From positions 570,122 through 634,121 of the forward strand of contig BCKQ01000008.1 of assembly GCA_001600695.1 (NCBI GenBank): a DNA stretch of 64,000 bases. The letters run 5' to 3'. The notes below the pieces were generated by a model that was not told the DNA's origin, made no database searches, and saw only the letters and a list, made by a program, of their open reading frames with translations. This DNA comes from Ascoidea asiatica. Lineage: Eukaryota > Ascomycota > Saccharomycetes > Ascoideales > Ascoideaceae. Made by a program: the position numbers and the translations under genes. Every line of letters begins with the position of its first letter. Position 1 is the stretch's first letter. Shown here piece by piece: positions 21,101 to 30,182 of the stretch.

Positions 21101-22441
21101 CATAATTTCAATCTGAAATACACACAAGATTTGAATCAATCTAATAATAATGATAATACTATTAATAATAACAATAATAACAATAATAATAATGACTTCA
21201 ATAACAATAATCATGAAATAAATAAAACTGAAGAACCTCCTAAAAAAGAAATGGCAGGATACACAATTAATACTAATGGTGTAATATCTCAGACCAGCCC
21301 AGCAAATTATACTTCCTATTTATATAAAACAGCAATGACAAGAAAATCTGCTTATAAACCTCAAATGACAATTCGAAAACATTATTTCAAATCTGCAGAA
21401 GATATTTATTTAAAACTACCACTATTTCATCATTATAGTGAACCTGGCTCAAATCCAGATGTAGGTTTGAATGGAGTTAATAAAAAATTCGATGATATTA
21501 TTGAAATTTTAAATTTCAATTATATGAAAAGTTATCAACATTTAGTTAGATATCTTTATGATAGATTTATTAAAGTGGATACTACAAATCAACAAAAGAA
21601 GAAATTCTTTTTTAAAATTTTATCTAGATTAACAAAATTTCATAATTATTTCAGAATTCAAAATGCATTGGTTCAAACAGATTTGAATTTTATGACTAAT
21701 TTTCAAGATAATCTATTAACAGAAGTTATTTTTCAAAGACAATTAATTAGTTATGAAAAATTAATTGTTAATTTAACTTCAACGCCAACCTTAATCTGGA
21801 GAAGAAGTACTGAAATTGTTTTCATGAATGATGAAATGTGCTCTTTACTTGGAATCAAAAATAAGAAAAACTTTTTGTTAAAAGCAAATTCTGAAATAAA
21901 TCAAGGGGTAAATTCTACTGATATTACTGATGAAAGTAGAAGGTTTCTATGTGAAATAGTTGATGATGATTCAATTTTGAATTACTTTAAATTATTCAAT
22001 TTATTAGTTTTTAATAATGATCCGAATGAGGTCAAAAGATTACATCAAGAAAAACAAAGAANTAAAAAAATGAAATCTTATGGAAACCTAAACTTTTTGG
22101 GAATTAATCCTTCATTAGAAGGAGATCTTGGAAATGAAAGTGATGATGATTATGACATTATATCTAATGGAAGTGGTGTTACAAATTCAGGCTTAATTAG
22201 ATTTAATTGTAAATTTATAAATCAAAATTATGTAGGTAGGGTACCAAATAATCTAGGAAACAATGTTGATGGATATCTGAAAAATGGTTATCATTTCAGT
22301 AATCCTTATTGGCAAGAAATAAACGAAGAGCAAGAAAAACAAAAAGAGTTCATTGAATGCTCCAGTGTTTTAACTATAAAAAAAGATATGTTTGATATTC
22401 CAATGTTAATTGTCGGTCAATTTTTACCAATTCTAGAGTAA
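18143..22441 (+). CDS. GSM1: Zn2Cys6 transcription factor, glucose-starvation modulator Gsm1 (ERT1/AcuK family)
   Basis: The start [15 protein letters not shown] and the zinc cluster are close to yeast Gsm1, with Cys at 20, 23, 30, 36, 39 and 48 ([18 protein letters not shown]). A PAS-like region at about 1200-1330 has [18 protein letters not shown]. The end [19 protein letters not shown] also matches Gsm1. Relatives (Ert1, Rds2, AcuK/AcuM) control gluconeogenesis and non-fermentable carbon use. The protein is 1432 residues against about 620 in S. cerevisiae. The excess is low-complexity Asn, Gln, Ser-Asn, His-Asn and Asp-Asn runs in the middle. Codon use becomes less AT-extreme toward the C-terminal domain. 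Several CTG codons occur here. Confidence 0.88.
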   Translation: MTKKLPPHLKQQRKPITRACNFCHEKHLQCDIGRPCKNCIKRNKSNSCKDMIRKKSKYLYDSDNLLSDNNLQDDQNDNESDNEDNNEDNNEDNNEDDNEDDLIRDDHKRDGEKNENDDLTELSAASNISHLSHLSHSSHSSASPSAYSPSPSPSLSISLSVSSSLNHLSSTSPILNTLSNSIPTSTSVSNSNSNSNSNSNSNSNSNPPNSNPSNSNSSNSSQPPIHSLPHLQPKPPPPPPQKQQPPIQSSIKSSSIQQNSNNIINNNNLISLSTNLTSSLSKKRGRGRKKKVDSILVNNLNLNSNSNSNSNSNSNLNTQKKTKLNKQTKSNKSNKQNLKLKNKKINEINQNNEIKKSDKIQILTPGTFKTNKFQPILPAPSINQSINKLNSNSNKLNLNSNKPLIPILPKPAVFSNNIQRFNNDINQSLSNKINPQNFNQPIQQQQQQQQHIQMNQNVNSNQNQNQNINQNINQNINQNSNLNQHSNINQPFSHFSNHFPNQNHPQLLITNGEKKILTPSNLSQLDNHLKSLAAEKSNDNDNDNDIDNDNDNNIDNNNLTIHQHDNHNIDHDNDINMNDNQNTNLHQSLHQEPHDIHAIDNNLIHNPHNSHNSHNLHNLQNTNNIYNNNYNPNNITQIQENNPNIQSQNINSQYQSQSQSQSQKPVNPNPQKPSNYFASLFLNQEYNQISTIIRESKPPSPVQHKTHLNNTNTLSTINETNNNNNNNNNNNNNNNNNNNNNNNISSNHQSHGANHSSGASHVASTHTPTSINNLDPSLELELDPDFINPLDDPINLNFFPFNNHFNRNTTNNSNSIIQNQNQDQNLNQNLNQNQNGNNNNNNNNNNFGLNTGIDPSSNSPGFSNNFPMAPRFDEELYNNLFYDGMNNDLLTRPFMKLGAESVGMEKSNSMSSYNQSSPFSQKNSNNINNNNISTNNSNTTCHFNAQRNLSKTTSPLXQNNTLSNEVVNSEIENPNNKNTTSNQNIDHNFNLKYTQDLNQSNNNDNTINNNNNNNNNNDFNNNNHEINKTEEPPKKEMAGYTINTNGVISQTSPANYTSYLYKTAMTRKSAYKPQMTIRKHYFKSAEDIYLKLPLFHHYSEPGSNPDVGLNGVNKKFDDIIEILNFNYMKSYQHLVRYLYDRFIKVDTTNQQKKKFFFKILSRLTKFHNYFRIQNALVQTDLNFMTNFQDNLLTEVIFQRQLISYEKLIVNLTSTPTLIWRRSTEIVFMNDEMCSLLGIKNKKNFLLKANSEINQGVNSTDITDESRRFLCEIVDDDSILNYFKLFNLLVFNNDPNEVKRLHQEKQRXKKMKSYGNLNFLGINPSLEGDLGNESDDDYDIISNGSGVTNSGLIRFNCKFINQNYVGRVPNNLGNNVDGYLKNGYHFSNPYWQEINEEQEKQKEFIECSSVLTIKKDMFDIPMLIVGQFLPILE

Positions 22442-22854
22442 ATTTAATTCATGTTTTTTTTTCAATCAAAAAGTTTCATTAAAAAGCTTTTTAATATTAA
22501 TTTCAATTTATCTTTTATGTAAATAAGTTTTTTTTTTAAAAATTTTTTTCTATTTATTTCAAAAAAGCTATTTTAACAATTTTTTTTTTTTTTTCAAAAA
22601 GTTAAAATTTATTTAACTTTATTTTTGACCATATTCCATAATCAATATTCTATATTCCATATTTCATATTCTATCTAACCTTAAAACCTATTTAGTTTTA
22701 GTTTCTTATTTTGTTTAATAAATAGTTATTTTAAAACTAGTAAATGGTAAAGAATTCTTTATCAGTAATAGAAAATGAAAAGAACGGTAAAACTTTTTTT
22801 TTATATATACGAATTAATAGAAATGTGAAATTAAAAAACGAAAATAATTTAAAT
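22442..22854. other. convergent 3' region of GSM1 and POL31
   Basis: The stretch is T-rich with several runs of eight or more T, consistent with 3' ends of both genes. Nothing else was seen. Confidence 0.6.
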
Positions 22855-24483
22855 TTAAAAGATTTTCACAACTTCTGTTTCTAATGTTTTTGTATCAAGA
22901 AGTACAATTTGACCCGAAGTTCTAAAACAAGGTACACTAATTATTCTTACATATTTCTTACCATCTTTATTTATATAACTATTTTCATTATTTTCATTAT
23001 TTTCAATACTTTCATTGTCTTTCATAATACTATCATCATCGATATCATTTGATAAGTTACCATTACCATAACCAAGTTTTTCAATTTCATCATTTAATTC
23101 TATAAATTCACTACCAAATTCAGGTTGATTTCCAACAATATAAACATGAGGAACTTCATTTAAAATAAATGGATCTCTTTCATGAAATGGATAACAACTT
23201 AAAGTATCTGGAGAAGTTGGAATAATATTTGACCAAAGTAAAGTTGATTTAATATAATTTAATCTTAATTGAAAATCATCATTAATATTATCAATATCAT
23301 TTAAAGGTATATCATATTTTAAAATATCATCAATATTTTGACCACTAATTGCTAAGATTCTAATTTTATCAATTTCTAACCAAGAAGGATTTGTTAATAA
23401 TCTTAAATTATTATTTTTAATAAAATTTTTTGAATTTATGAAAAAAGATTTATGAAAACTTTGTTGTGGTAAACTTAATTCAACAGGATCAAATTCACCA
23501 GGTAATAAATCTATTGGTAAACTAAAAAGAATTTCATTTAAAAATTTATCAAAGAATTTAATTGCATTAATATTAAAATTTGATTTTGGTTTTGTACCAT
23601 ATTTAAAATTATCATTTTTTTTCCTAAAATCAGTTTCTTGATTTAAAGTTTTTGTTGAATTTCCAACAATTAATAATTTTGAAATTTTTTTAATTTTATT
23701 AATATTACCTAAATTACCAAGTAAATAATCTTTTAAAAGTTCAAATTTATAAATTTCTATATTTTCTAAATCAATTTCAAGACCTGAAATTATAGCAATT
23801 TTATTACTATTAAAGTTATTGTTGGTGNTGATATTATTATTATTATTAGTGATAAGATTATTAATTTGATCTTGAGATAAAATATTTTTTAAATTTCTTT
23901 GAATTGGAAATGTAGGAAAAATTAAATCAATTACTTTAAAAGTACCAATAGAAATTTGAATTCCAAGTACACCAATTACACAACCAGTTACAAAAATTAA
24001 ATTTTTAAATTGATTACTTGAAAAATCTAAATTAACTCTACCACTTTCATCTTCAATAATTAAAATATCATTTTTTAAATTTTTATAAGTTTTTTGAATT
24101 GGAGGAGGTATACCATAAATACCAATTGAAACATCTTTTAAAATATTTGGTTTATAAAACATTTCACAATATGTTAAACCAATAATCCAACATGGATCAT
24201 TTGAAGGTATATCTAAAATTTTTTCAATTTTTTTAATTTTTACAATTTTTTTTAAATTTTTTGAAATTTTTTTATTATCCCAATTTTTTAAAGCTAATGG
24301 TAAAATTTTATTTCTTAAAAATTTTAATCTTTGAAAATAAATTGAATTATATTGAAAAGAATAATTTCTAAAATTTAAAGAATAATTTAAATTAAATAAT
24401 TTTGAATTTGTATAATGATCAGGTATTATAGATACATTTCTTTTAAATTCATTAATTTCAATACTATTTTGATCCATTGTCAT
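22855..24483 (-). CDS. POL31: DNA polymerase delta subunit 2 (B-subunit family)
   Basis: Pol31 (Hys2) bridges catalytic Pol3 and Pol32 in the lagging-strand polymerase and also serves polymerase zeta. The protein has 542 residues (yeast 487). Conserved points are YSFQYNSIYFQRLKFLR near the N-terminus, CWIIGLTYCEMFYKPNIL, EDESGRVNLDFS and VTGCVIGVLGI. These lie in the OB-fold part. The inactive phosphodiesterase domain follows, with LLPGEFDPVELSLPQQSFH, LTNPSWLEIDKIRILAISGQNIDDI, LLWSNIIPTSPDTLSCYPF and PHVYIVGNQPEF. An Asn-rich insert lies near residue 220. Two ACGCGT boxes lie upstream, fitting S-phase control. Confidence 0.93.
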   Translation of the reverse strand: MTMDQNSIEINEFKRNVSIIPDHYTNSKLFNLNYSLNFRNYSFQYNSIYFQRLKFLRNKILPLALKNWDNKKISKNLKKIVKIKKIEKILDIPSNDPCWIIGLTYCEMFYKPNILKDVSIGIYGIPPPIQKTYKNLKNDILIIEDESGRVNLDFSSNQFKNLIFVTGCVIGVLGIQISIGTFKVIDLIFPTFPIQRNLKNILSQDQINNLITNNNNNIXTNNNFNSNKIAIISGLEIDLENIEIYKFELLKDYLLGNLGNINKIKKISKLLIVGNSTKTLNQETDFRKKNDNFKYGTKPKSNFNINAIKFFDKFLNEILFSLPIDLLPGEFDPVELSLPQQSFHKSFFINSKNFIKNNNLRLLTNPSWLEIDKIRILAISGQNIDDILKYDIPLNDIDNINDDFQLRLNYIKSTLLWSNIIPTSPDTLSCYPFHERDPFILNEVPHVYIVGNQPEFGSEFIELNDEIEKLGYGNGNLSNDIDDDSIMKDNESIENNENNENSYINKDGKKYVRIISVPCFRTSGQIVLLDTKTLETEVVKIF

Positions 24484-24558
24484 TTTTAATAAGTTATTTT
24501 ATAATGATTTAATTTATATAAATTTATTTTAATCTTATCCAATTCATTAATAAAATAT

Positions 24559-24589
<31 letters not shown>

Positions 24590-25012
24590 TTAACATATTC
24601 ATTAGAATATATATATTGAAGTACGCGTACTAACGTTATTTAAAATCTGAGTATTACATAATAAACGCGTAATAAAAAAAAAGATATTGATCAGGGTAAT
24701 GAAAGTTTGAAAAAAGAGACCAATATTTCGGTACTTTTTTCATTTGAATTTTATATATATTTATTTATTTAATAATATTTATTTATTAGGACTAAAGTAC
24801 ACTTAAATAGTTAAACAAAAGACAGAAATAAAGATATAAAGAGAAAGGTAAAAGGGGAGTATATAAAGTTAAATAAACTAATAAGATAGTAGTAAGATAA
24901 AGAAATATAAAAAGCATTAAGAAACCAAAAATAAAATAAATAAAAATAAATAAAGATAAATAAAGATAAATAAAGATAAATAAAGATAAATAGAGAAGAA
25001 AGATGAAAGGAA
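24484..25012. other. POL31 promoter and HHO1 upstream/downstream spacer
   Basis: The spacer contains a TTTA-type microsatellite at about 24553-24592, two ACGCGT boxes, and further on AAATAAAG repeats (about 24935-24995) near the HHO1 3' end. Otherwise it is AT-rich without genes. Confidence 0.55.
24621..24670. promoter_or_regulatory. two MluI cell-cycle boxes upstream of POL31
   Basis: ACGCGT occurs at 24623-24628, inside the palindrome GTACGCGTAC, and again at 24665-24670. They are about 140-190 bp before the POL31 start codon. MBF acts through ACGCGT on DNA-replication genes in yeasts, including polymerase subunits. ACGCGT is rare in such AT-rich DNA, so two copies at this gene are unlikely to be chance. 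Confidence 0.8.
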
Positions 25013-25684
25013 TTATTTAGTTGATCTTGTTTTTCTTGTACCAGTTGATTTAGTTACTTTTTTTGTAATTGTATTATCAGATTTTTTTGGAATTGATTTT
25101 TTAGTTGTTGTTGTTGTTGTTGTTGATGATTTTTTAACAGGAGTTTTTTTATCTTTTTCAACTTTTGATTTAGAAACTTTTGTAGTTGTAGGTTTTGTAG
25201 GTTTTGTTGATTTTGATGAAGATTTTGTTGATTTTGGTTTAGTAATTTTTGAAATTGATGATTTATTTGATTTTTGTTTTGAAATTTTAGAATCATCTTT
25301 TAATTTTTTTGATTTTGATAAATCTTTATTATCTTTTGAATCTTTATTATCTTTTGAATCTTTATTATCTTTTAAATCAGAATTTATATTAATATTTGAT
25401 TTTTTTAAAACTTTTGTTAATTTTACAGGACCTGAAGGACCTTTTGGTTGTGTAAAAATATTATTTTCAACACCTTTTCTTAAAGCTGAATTAAATTGAG
25501 TATCAAAATTATTTGATTTAATTTTAAAATTCGAATTAACATATTTTTTTAAAGCTTGTCTTGAAGAACCTTTTCTTTCTTTTAAAGCTAAAATTGCAGA
25601 AGTTATCATATCTTTATAAGGTGGATGATCTGGAGTTTTTTTAATTGTTGAAGTTGTTGAAGTTGTAGTTGCAGATTTTACCAT
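25013..25684 (-). CDS. HHO1: linker histone H1
   Basis: The protein has 223 residues. A single winged-helix H15 globular domain spans about residues 17-95. Its pieces are HPPYKDMITSAILALKERKG, SSRQALKKYVNSNF and FNSALRKGVENNIFTQPKGPSG. The rest is a Lys/Ser/Thr-rich tail with SKDNKD repeats at about 105-120 and many KPT/KST motifs. Yeast Hho1 has two globular domains; this one has only the first, as in most eukaryotes. It binds linker DNA in chromatin. A short TATATTTAT repeat immediately precedes the start codon on the coding strand. Confidence 0.93.
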   Translation of the reverse strand: MVKSATTTSTTSTIKKTPDHPPYKDMITSAILALKERKGSSRQALKKYVNSNFKIKSNNFDTQFNSALRKGVENNIFTQPKGPSGPVKLTKVLKKSNININSDLKDNKDSKDNKDSKDNKDLSKSKKLKDDSKISKQKSNKSSISKITKPKSTKSSSKSTKPTKPTTTKVSKSKVEKDKKTPVKKSSTTTTTTTKKSIPKKSDNTITKKVTKSTGTRKTRSTK

Positions 25685-26638
25685 TTTTATATATTTATTA
25701 TATATTTATTATATATTTATTATATATTTATTAGTTGTTGTTTTGTTTTGTGATAATTATTTAGTATTGAGTATTAGTGTATTGTATTATTATAATTTAG
25801 ATAGTATTTATAAGTAATAAGGAATATAAGAAGAAGAAGAGAAGAAATGAAAAGAAAAGAAAAGAAAAGAAAAGAAGAAAATAAATTAAAATTGAATAAA
25901 TTAAGGAGATTATAAGGAGATTATAAGGAAATTATAAGGAAATTATAAGGAAATTATATTCAATTAAAATTTTACATTAAATTATTGAATATAATGATGA
26001 TAATAATAATTATAATAATATAATAATATTAATATTAATATTAACTGATAATAAAGAATAAAGTTAAAGAATATGATAAATAAGGAGAATAAGAAATGGT
26101 AATGCTTTTTATTATAATTGGGATATTTAAGTAAGTTATTGAGGAGTGGTGGTCACGTTTATGGGAGTTTAAGATATTAAATANGTTAATAAGTTAGACG
26201 AGATGATATTAAAAAGAAGGTGAGCCCTGTGTGAGTGGAACAAGAAGTAGATCAGTTGTAGTGGAGCGAGGAGAAAGAAGAACGCCAAAGTGCTGGAGCG
26301 CGCTGAAATAAATGTGCTGAGATGTTTGCGAGCCCCTGAACATCTCAGCACGGCCAGCAGCAAGCAAAGGAGAAGGAAGAGAATAAGTAGTAGTGGTAGT
26401 AGTGGTAGTAGTGGTAGTATTGTAGAGAAGAGAGAGTATTGCAGTATTGTAGTATTGCAGTATTGTAGGAGAGAAGTGGTGGTGTGTTTGTGGTAATAGA
26501 CAGATAGATACAAGATACAAGATACAAGATAGATAAATAGATAAATAGATAAATACACAGGCCATCCGTATTCATGGCTTCTGTTCTACTACAATACAAT
26601 TCTAAGTATGTAAATATATATTAGTTTATTAATGGATA
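25685..26638. other. HHO1 upstream / SFT1 downstream spacer with strong hairpin
   Basis: It contains a TATATTTAT repeat (about 25690-25730), an AAAAG run (about 25845-25875), an 11-base tandem repeat (AAGGAGATTAT and variants, about 25903-25957), and a GC-rich block at about 26215-26375 with a 13-bp perfect hairpin. TAGTGG repeats (about 26395-26420) and GATAGATAAATA repeats (about 26500-26555) follow. Short ORFs over the block are repeat-driven and not accepted. Confidence 0.55.
26314..26351. repeat. 13-bp perfect hairpin
   Basis: GTGCTGAGATGTT (26314-26326) and AACATCTCAGCAC (26339-26351) are perfect inverted copies around a 12-nt GC-rich loop. This is the strongest stem I found in the window. 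It lies in the SFT1-HHO1 spacer, about 290 bp past the SFT1 stop codon. Confidence 0.8.
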
Positions 26639-26926
26639 TTAAAATAAATGATAAAGAGTGTAAATTAAGAAAAAAAAGAATAAAACTATAGAAATCATTT
26701 TAATTATAGAAATATTTGAATTAAATAATCTTGATAATTTATTTGAAGATTTTTTTAAATTTATTTTAATTTTATCAATTTGATTATTTAAATTATTAAA
26801 TATTGTTAATTCTTCTTCAGTTCCATTATTAATATCTTCTGTTATTGATCTTAATGTTGATAATTTATTTGCAAGATTATTAAATCTTTCATTATTTTCT
26901 TGTTCTCTTTGAGCATATGTTGACAT
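26639..26926 (-). CDS. SFT1: Golgi v/t-SNARE Sft1
   Basis: The 95-residue tail-anchored SNARE matches yeast Sft1 in length and layout. It opens with a short polar N-terminus, then ENNERFNNLANKLSTLRSIT at the start of the SNARE helix. A central Gln-containing heptad region follows (FNNLNNQIDKIKINLK), then SSNKLSRLFNSNISIIKM. The C-terminal membrane anchor VLFFFFLIYTLYHLF resembles the Sft1 anchor. Sft1 acts in retrograde traffic within the Golgi with Sed5. The ATG is preceded on its coding strand directly by TTATAG repeats. A spliced alternative start cannot be excluded, since the S. cerevisiae gene has an intron. Confidence 0.88.
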   Translation of the reverse strand: MSTYAQREQENNERFNNLANKLSTLRSITEDINNGTEEELTIFNNLNNQIDKIKINLKKSSNKLSRLFNSNISIIKMISIVLFFFFLIYTLYHLF

Positions 26927-27842
26927 CTATATCTATAACTATAACTATAACTATAACTATAACTATAACTATAACTATTTATTCTATGTTATTATTGTTA
27001 ATATTGTTAATATTGGTATTTCAATAGCATCTACAATATCTTTATTATCTTCTCTTTTATTCTCATCTTCTCTCTTTTACACATCTTCACATCTTCTTTT
27101 CAAAAATTGGTATCGTGTCTNGCACCGTCTCATTGTGCGTGACTGACGGAGAATAAATTAAAAGCGTGTTAAAGTGCGTGCTAAAGTGCGTGCAAAANAA
27201 ACGAGACCAGAAACATGGATATTCTATCTGAGACCAGAACAATGGACACTTTATTTCTTCCGTATATTTCCGGACATCCGATATTATCCGACTGCCATGC
27301 AACTGCATGCATCCAGAGCCACTCAATGCCAGACTGCCGCCGTTTGCCGTGTTTATCCAAGATGTGACATCCCCGTGAATATAGAATACAACTTTCATTT
27401 TAACTTACTTAAGTACTTTTATAGCACTGCACAAATAGAACAGTTTCTAATTTTATTCCTCTTTTTCCTCTTTTTCCTCTTTTTCTCTCATTACCTAAAT
27501 ATGACTCACTACTGTGGACTATTTTATACCATACTTTTTTAATAACTTACTTAAATTATCCAATAAGCTTCAATTATCCATTATCCATTATCCATTATAC
27601 AAATATACAAATATACAAATATACAAATATACAAATATACTAATATATATATAATATAATACTATATAAAATAAACATATAAATAAACATATAAATAAAT
27701 TATGTTAAATAAATTTATTTCATTCGTAATTCATTAATTATCACTTTCTTCAATTAAAATATTATTGAATAATTTATTTCGATTTACTGGAAACTTAGAA
27801 TTTTCGTTTCGATTATCATTATTCAATTTATTTTCTTCATCA

Positions 27843-27886
<44 letters not shown>

Positions 27887-28016
27887 TTTCAATTCATTTC
27901 AATTCATTATAAACTTATCTACTATTTTAATAGCTTATTAAATATATTCATAATAATGGTATTCTAATATAATCATCATTTAATAATATAATNAATAATT
28001 TATATATAATATTAAA
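26927..28016. other. divergent spacer SFT1 / gap-interrupted gene
   Basis: It holds the CTATAA repeat touching the SFT1 start and a GC-rich block at about 27105-27375. That block has two near copies of GAGACCAGAA (about 27205 and 27231) and repeated GTGCGTGC words (27172-27198). CATCCGATATTATCCG follows at about 27275-27290. ATACAAAT repeats (about 27590-27645) and an ACTT microsatellite (about 27845-27888) complete it. No gene is seen. Confidence 0.55.
26933..26977. repeat. CTATAA hexanucleotide repeat at the SFT1 start
   Basis: Seven to eight tandem CTATAA units end six bases before the SFT1 initiation codon. Read on the coding strand they are TTATAG repeats forming the whole proximal leader. 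Confidence 0.8.
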
Positions 28017-28820
28017 ATGTTAATTAAAAGTGATATTGATATTGATATAAATATTGATAATCACAATTATAACTATAACTACAATAATAATATTAATAAT
28101 AATATTAATAATAATATTATTAATAATAATAATAACATTGATTATCAATCTGATATAGAAATTTCAAATTCAAGTATCAATTCAAACACCAATTCAATTA
28201 CAAATTCAAACACCAATTCAATCACCAATTCAATCACCAATTCAATCACCAATTCAATCTCAAATACAAACGTAATTTATAAAATTAATAAATTAAAAAT
28301 TATAAATATACTTATAAAAATTTCTTCAAATTTATTATTAATTAATTATAATTTCAATAATAATTTAAATTCATTAAATTTTAAAAATTTAAATAATTTA
28401 TTTATAAAATTTATTAATCATTTAATTATTAAAATTAATTTAAATTTAAATTTATTTTTTTTAACTTTATATATTTTATTAAAATTTAATAAAATNNNNN
28501 NNNNNNNNNNNNNNNNNNNNNNNNNNNNNNNNNNNNNNNNNNNNNNNNNNNNNNNNNNNNNNNNNNNNNNNNNNNNNNNNNNNNNNNNNNNNNNNNNNNN
28601 NNNNNNNNNNNNNNNNNNNNNNNNNNNNNNNNNNNNNNNNNNNNNNNNNNNNNNNNNNNNNNNNNNNNNNNNNNNNNNNNNNNNNNNNNNNNNNNNNNNN
28701 NNNNNNNNNNNNNNNATAATATTAATTTATTTAATTTTAATTTAATTTCAATTACAAAAAATAATAATTATATAATTTTTAAAAAAAATTTATTAAATTT
28801 AATTAAAATTTATCTATAAT
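28017..28820 (+). CDS. partial gene interrupted by an assembly gap; possible Pho80/Pcl-type cyclin
   Basis: The ATG is followed by an Asp/Asn-rich and then Ser-Asn-Thr-Ile repeat region. A hydrophobic core then ends in FIKFINHLIIKINLNLNLFF and LTLYILLKFNK just before the gap (28496-28715). That block is like the first helices of Pcl/Pho80 cyclins. After the gap, the frame implied by the N count stops at 28745. Another frame stays open to 28820 and reads LFNFNLISITKNNNYIIFKK, which would suit the end of a cyclin fold. The N count is therefore probably not exact. The family assignment is tentative. Confidence 0.4.
28496..28715. other. assembly gap (220 N)
   Basis: A run of N lies inside the gene starting at 28017. 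Its length looks estimated, since the flanking reading frames do not agree. Confidence 0.95.
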
Positions 28821-28885
28821 TATCAATAATTATCAATAATTATCAATAATTATCAATAATTATCAATAATTATCAATAATTATCA
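28817..28885. repeat. 10-bp tandem repeat after the gap gene, followed by AT microsatellite
   Basis: About seven exact copies of TTATCAATAA follow directly on the 3' end of the gap-interrupted gene. An (AT)n run lies at about 28979-29010. Confidence 0.8.
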
Positions 28886-28975
28886 AGTTCATCATCTATC
28901 TAATTCATTTATTTCTTCTATTCTATTATTTCTTAATTACTTTTTTCTTTAACAACTTTTTCCTTTTATATATAA

Positions 28976-29013
<38 letters not shown>

Positions 29014-29021
29014 CATTTTAA

Positions 29022-29795
29022 TTATAAATTTTTGGAATTTAAAAACATTTCAACTTCTTCAATTTTACTTGTATTAATAAATTTATTAACAATTGGTAAC
29101 ATTTCTTTTGAAATTTTTTCAACTTCTTCATTCCAATCTCCACAAATTTTTATTGCTTCTTTTGGTGAAATTGTTTTTCTACCTTCTTTTAAAACATATC
29201 TTGTAATAATTATACAATGTAAAATTTTATTATCTTTACCTGAAACAAATTTAGAAATTAAAAAAATCCATTTTTCATCCCAACATAAAATTCTTGAAAT
29301 TACTTCATATTTATAATATGGTAAAATTTCTTTTTTAAAAATTCCTTGAATTGAAGCAACTGGTATATATGGCCAATTTAAAATTCCAATTTTTTTATTT
29401 TTACCTTCATTTATATTCATCTTTTCATAATACCAAAATAATTTTTGAAATCTTTTACTCATTAATTCAGTTCTAACAATATCTCCTTCAATAAAATATG
29501 ATGCATTATTTTTATGTAAATAAAAATCACATTCAAATGGAGAATTATAAGTTTTATAAATTGTTGGTTCAAAGATTTTTAAATTTAAATTTAAATTTGA
29601 ATTTTTAATCTCTTTATTAATTTCTTCTTTATTCTTTTTAAAAAATCTTGGTAATATTAAAATTTTTAAAACAACCCAATAAAATCTAAAATAATATGCT
29701 AATGGTATTGATTTATAACTTGAAATAACATATATAATAAATAAATACTTAAATATCTTTGTAATTAAACCCATTTTTTTCTCAATCTCTCTCAC
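29022..29795 (-). CDS. THEM6-like hotdog-fold thioesterase family protein, membrane-anchored
   Basis: The 257-residue protein has an N-terminal hydrophobic segment (about residues 9-30) with a second weaker one after it, then a 4HBT_2-type hotdog domain. The key region is FECDFYLHKNNASYFIEGDI followed by VRTELMSKRF at about 88-118. It matches the D-x-N-x-H-x-N-N-x-x-Y pattern of THEM6-like proteins with Cys-Asp-Phe-Tyr in the first part. ILNWPYIPVASIQGIFKKEI and YEVISRILCWDEKWIFL continue the family pattern. The substrate is unknown. The second Met (residue 8, at 29774) is an equally good start. An ACGCGT box lies at 29958-29963. Confidence 0.75.
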   Translation of the reverse strand: MREIEKKMGLITKIFKYLFIIYVISSYKSIPLAYYFRFYWVVLKILILPRFFKKNKEEINKEIKNSNLNLNLKIFEPTIYKTYNSPFECDFYLHKNNASYFIEGDIVRTELMSKRFQKLFWYYEKMNINEGKNKKIGILNWPYIPVASIQGIFKKEILPYYKYEVISRILCWDEKWIFLISKFVSGKDNKILHCIIITRYVLKEGRKTISPKEAIKICGDWNEEVEKISKEMLPIVNKFINTSKIEEVEMFLNSKNL

Positions 29796-30182
29796 TATTC
29801 ATATATCTTTCTTCATTTATTCCTCAATTGATAATAATCTCTTCAATTACTTCAATTACTTCAATTCTTTTATCTCTTCTTTTACTTCTTTTACTTCTTT
29901 TACTTCTTTTATAAACCTTTTTAAATCTTTGGGCAATTTCTTGTTTTTTCACAGCGCACGCGTTTTTTCTCTTTTTGTTTTGNTTCCGTCGGAAATGCTC
30001 TCGGCTACCACTCGCTCCGAATTTAAATGGACACAAAAAAGATGAAATAAATAAAATAACATTGAAATATATTTATTTTATATTTTATATTTATATTTTA
30101 TATTTATATTTTATATTTATATTTTATATTTTATATTTTATATTTTACATATATTCCTATTATACATTTTGAATGAAGCTTA
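29796..30182. other. spacer upstream of the THEM6-like gene
   Basis: It contains ACTTCTTTT repeats (about 29835-29910), a small GC-richer patch (29950-30020) with ACGCGT (29958-29963), a TTCCG-T-CGGAA palindrome (29984-29994), and then a TATATTT repeat before the 3' end of the next gene. No gene is seen. Confidence 0.5.

Noticed and set aside
26169-26599. ORFs in the SFT1-HHO1 spacer
   Set aside because: Translation of simple repeats (GATAGATA, TAGTGG) and of the hairpin; no conserved product.
26927-26990. Possible telomere-like or CRISPR-like array
   Set aside because: The units are contiguous 6-mers without spacers and match no known telomeric repeat; it is a microsatellite.
27087-27542. 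ORFs on both strands upstream of SFT1
   Set aside because: They lie in a GC island, contain Ns, and have no similarity that I recognise.
28817-28885. CRISPR-like array
   Set aside because: Ten-base units without spacers in a eukaryotic genome; a simple tandem repeat.
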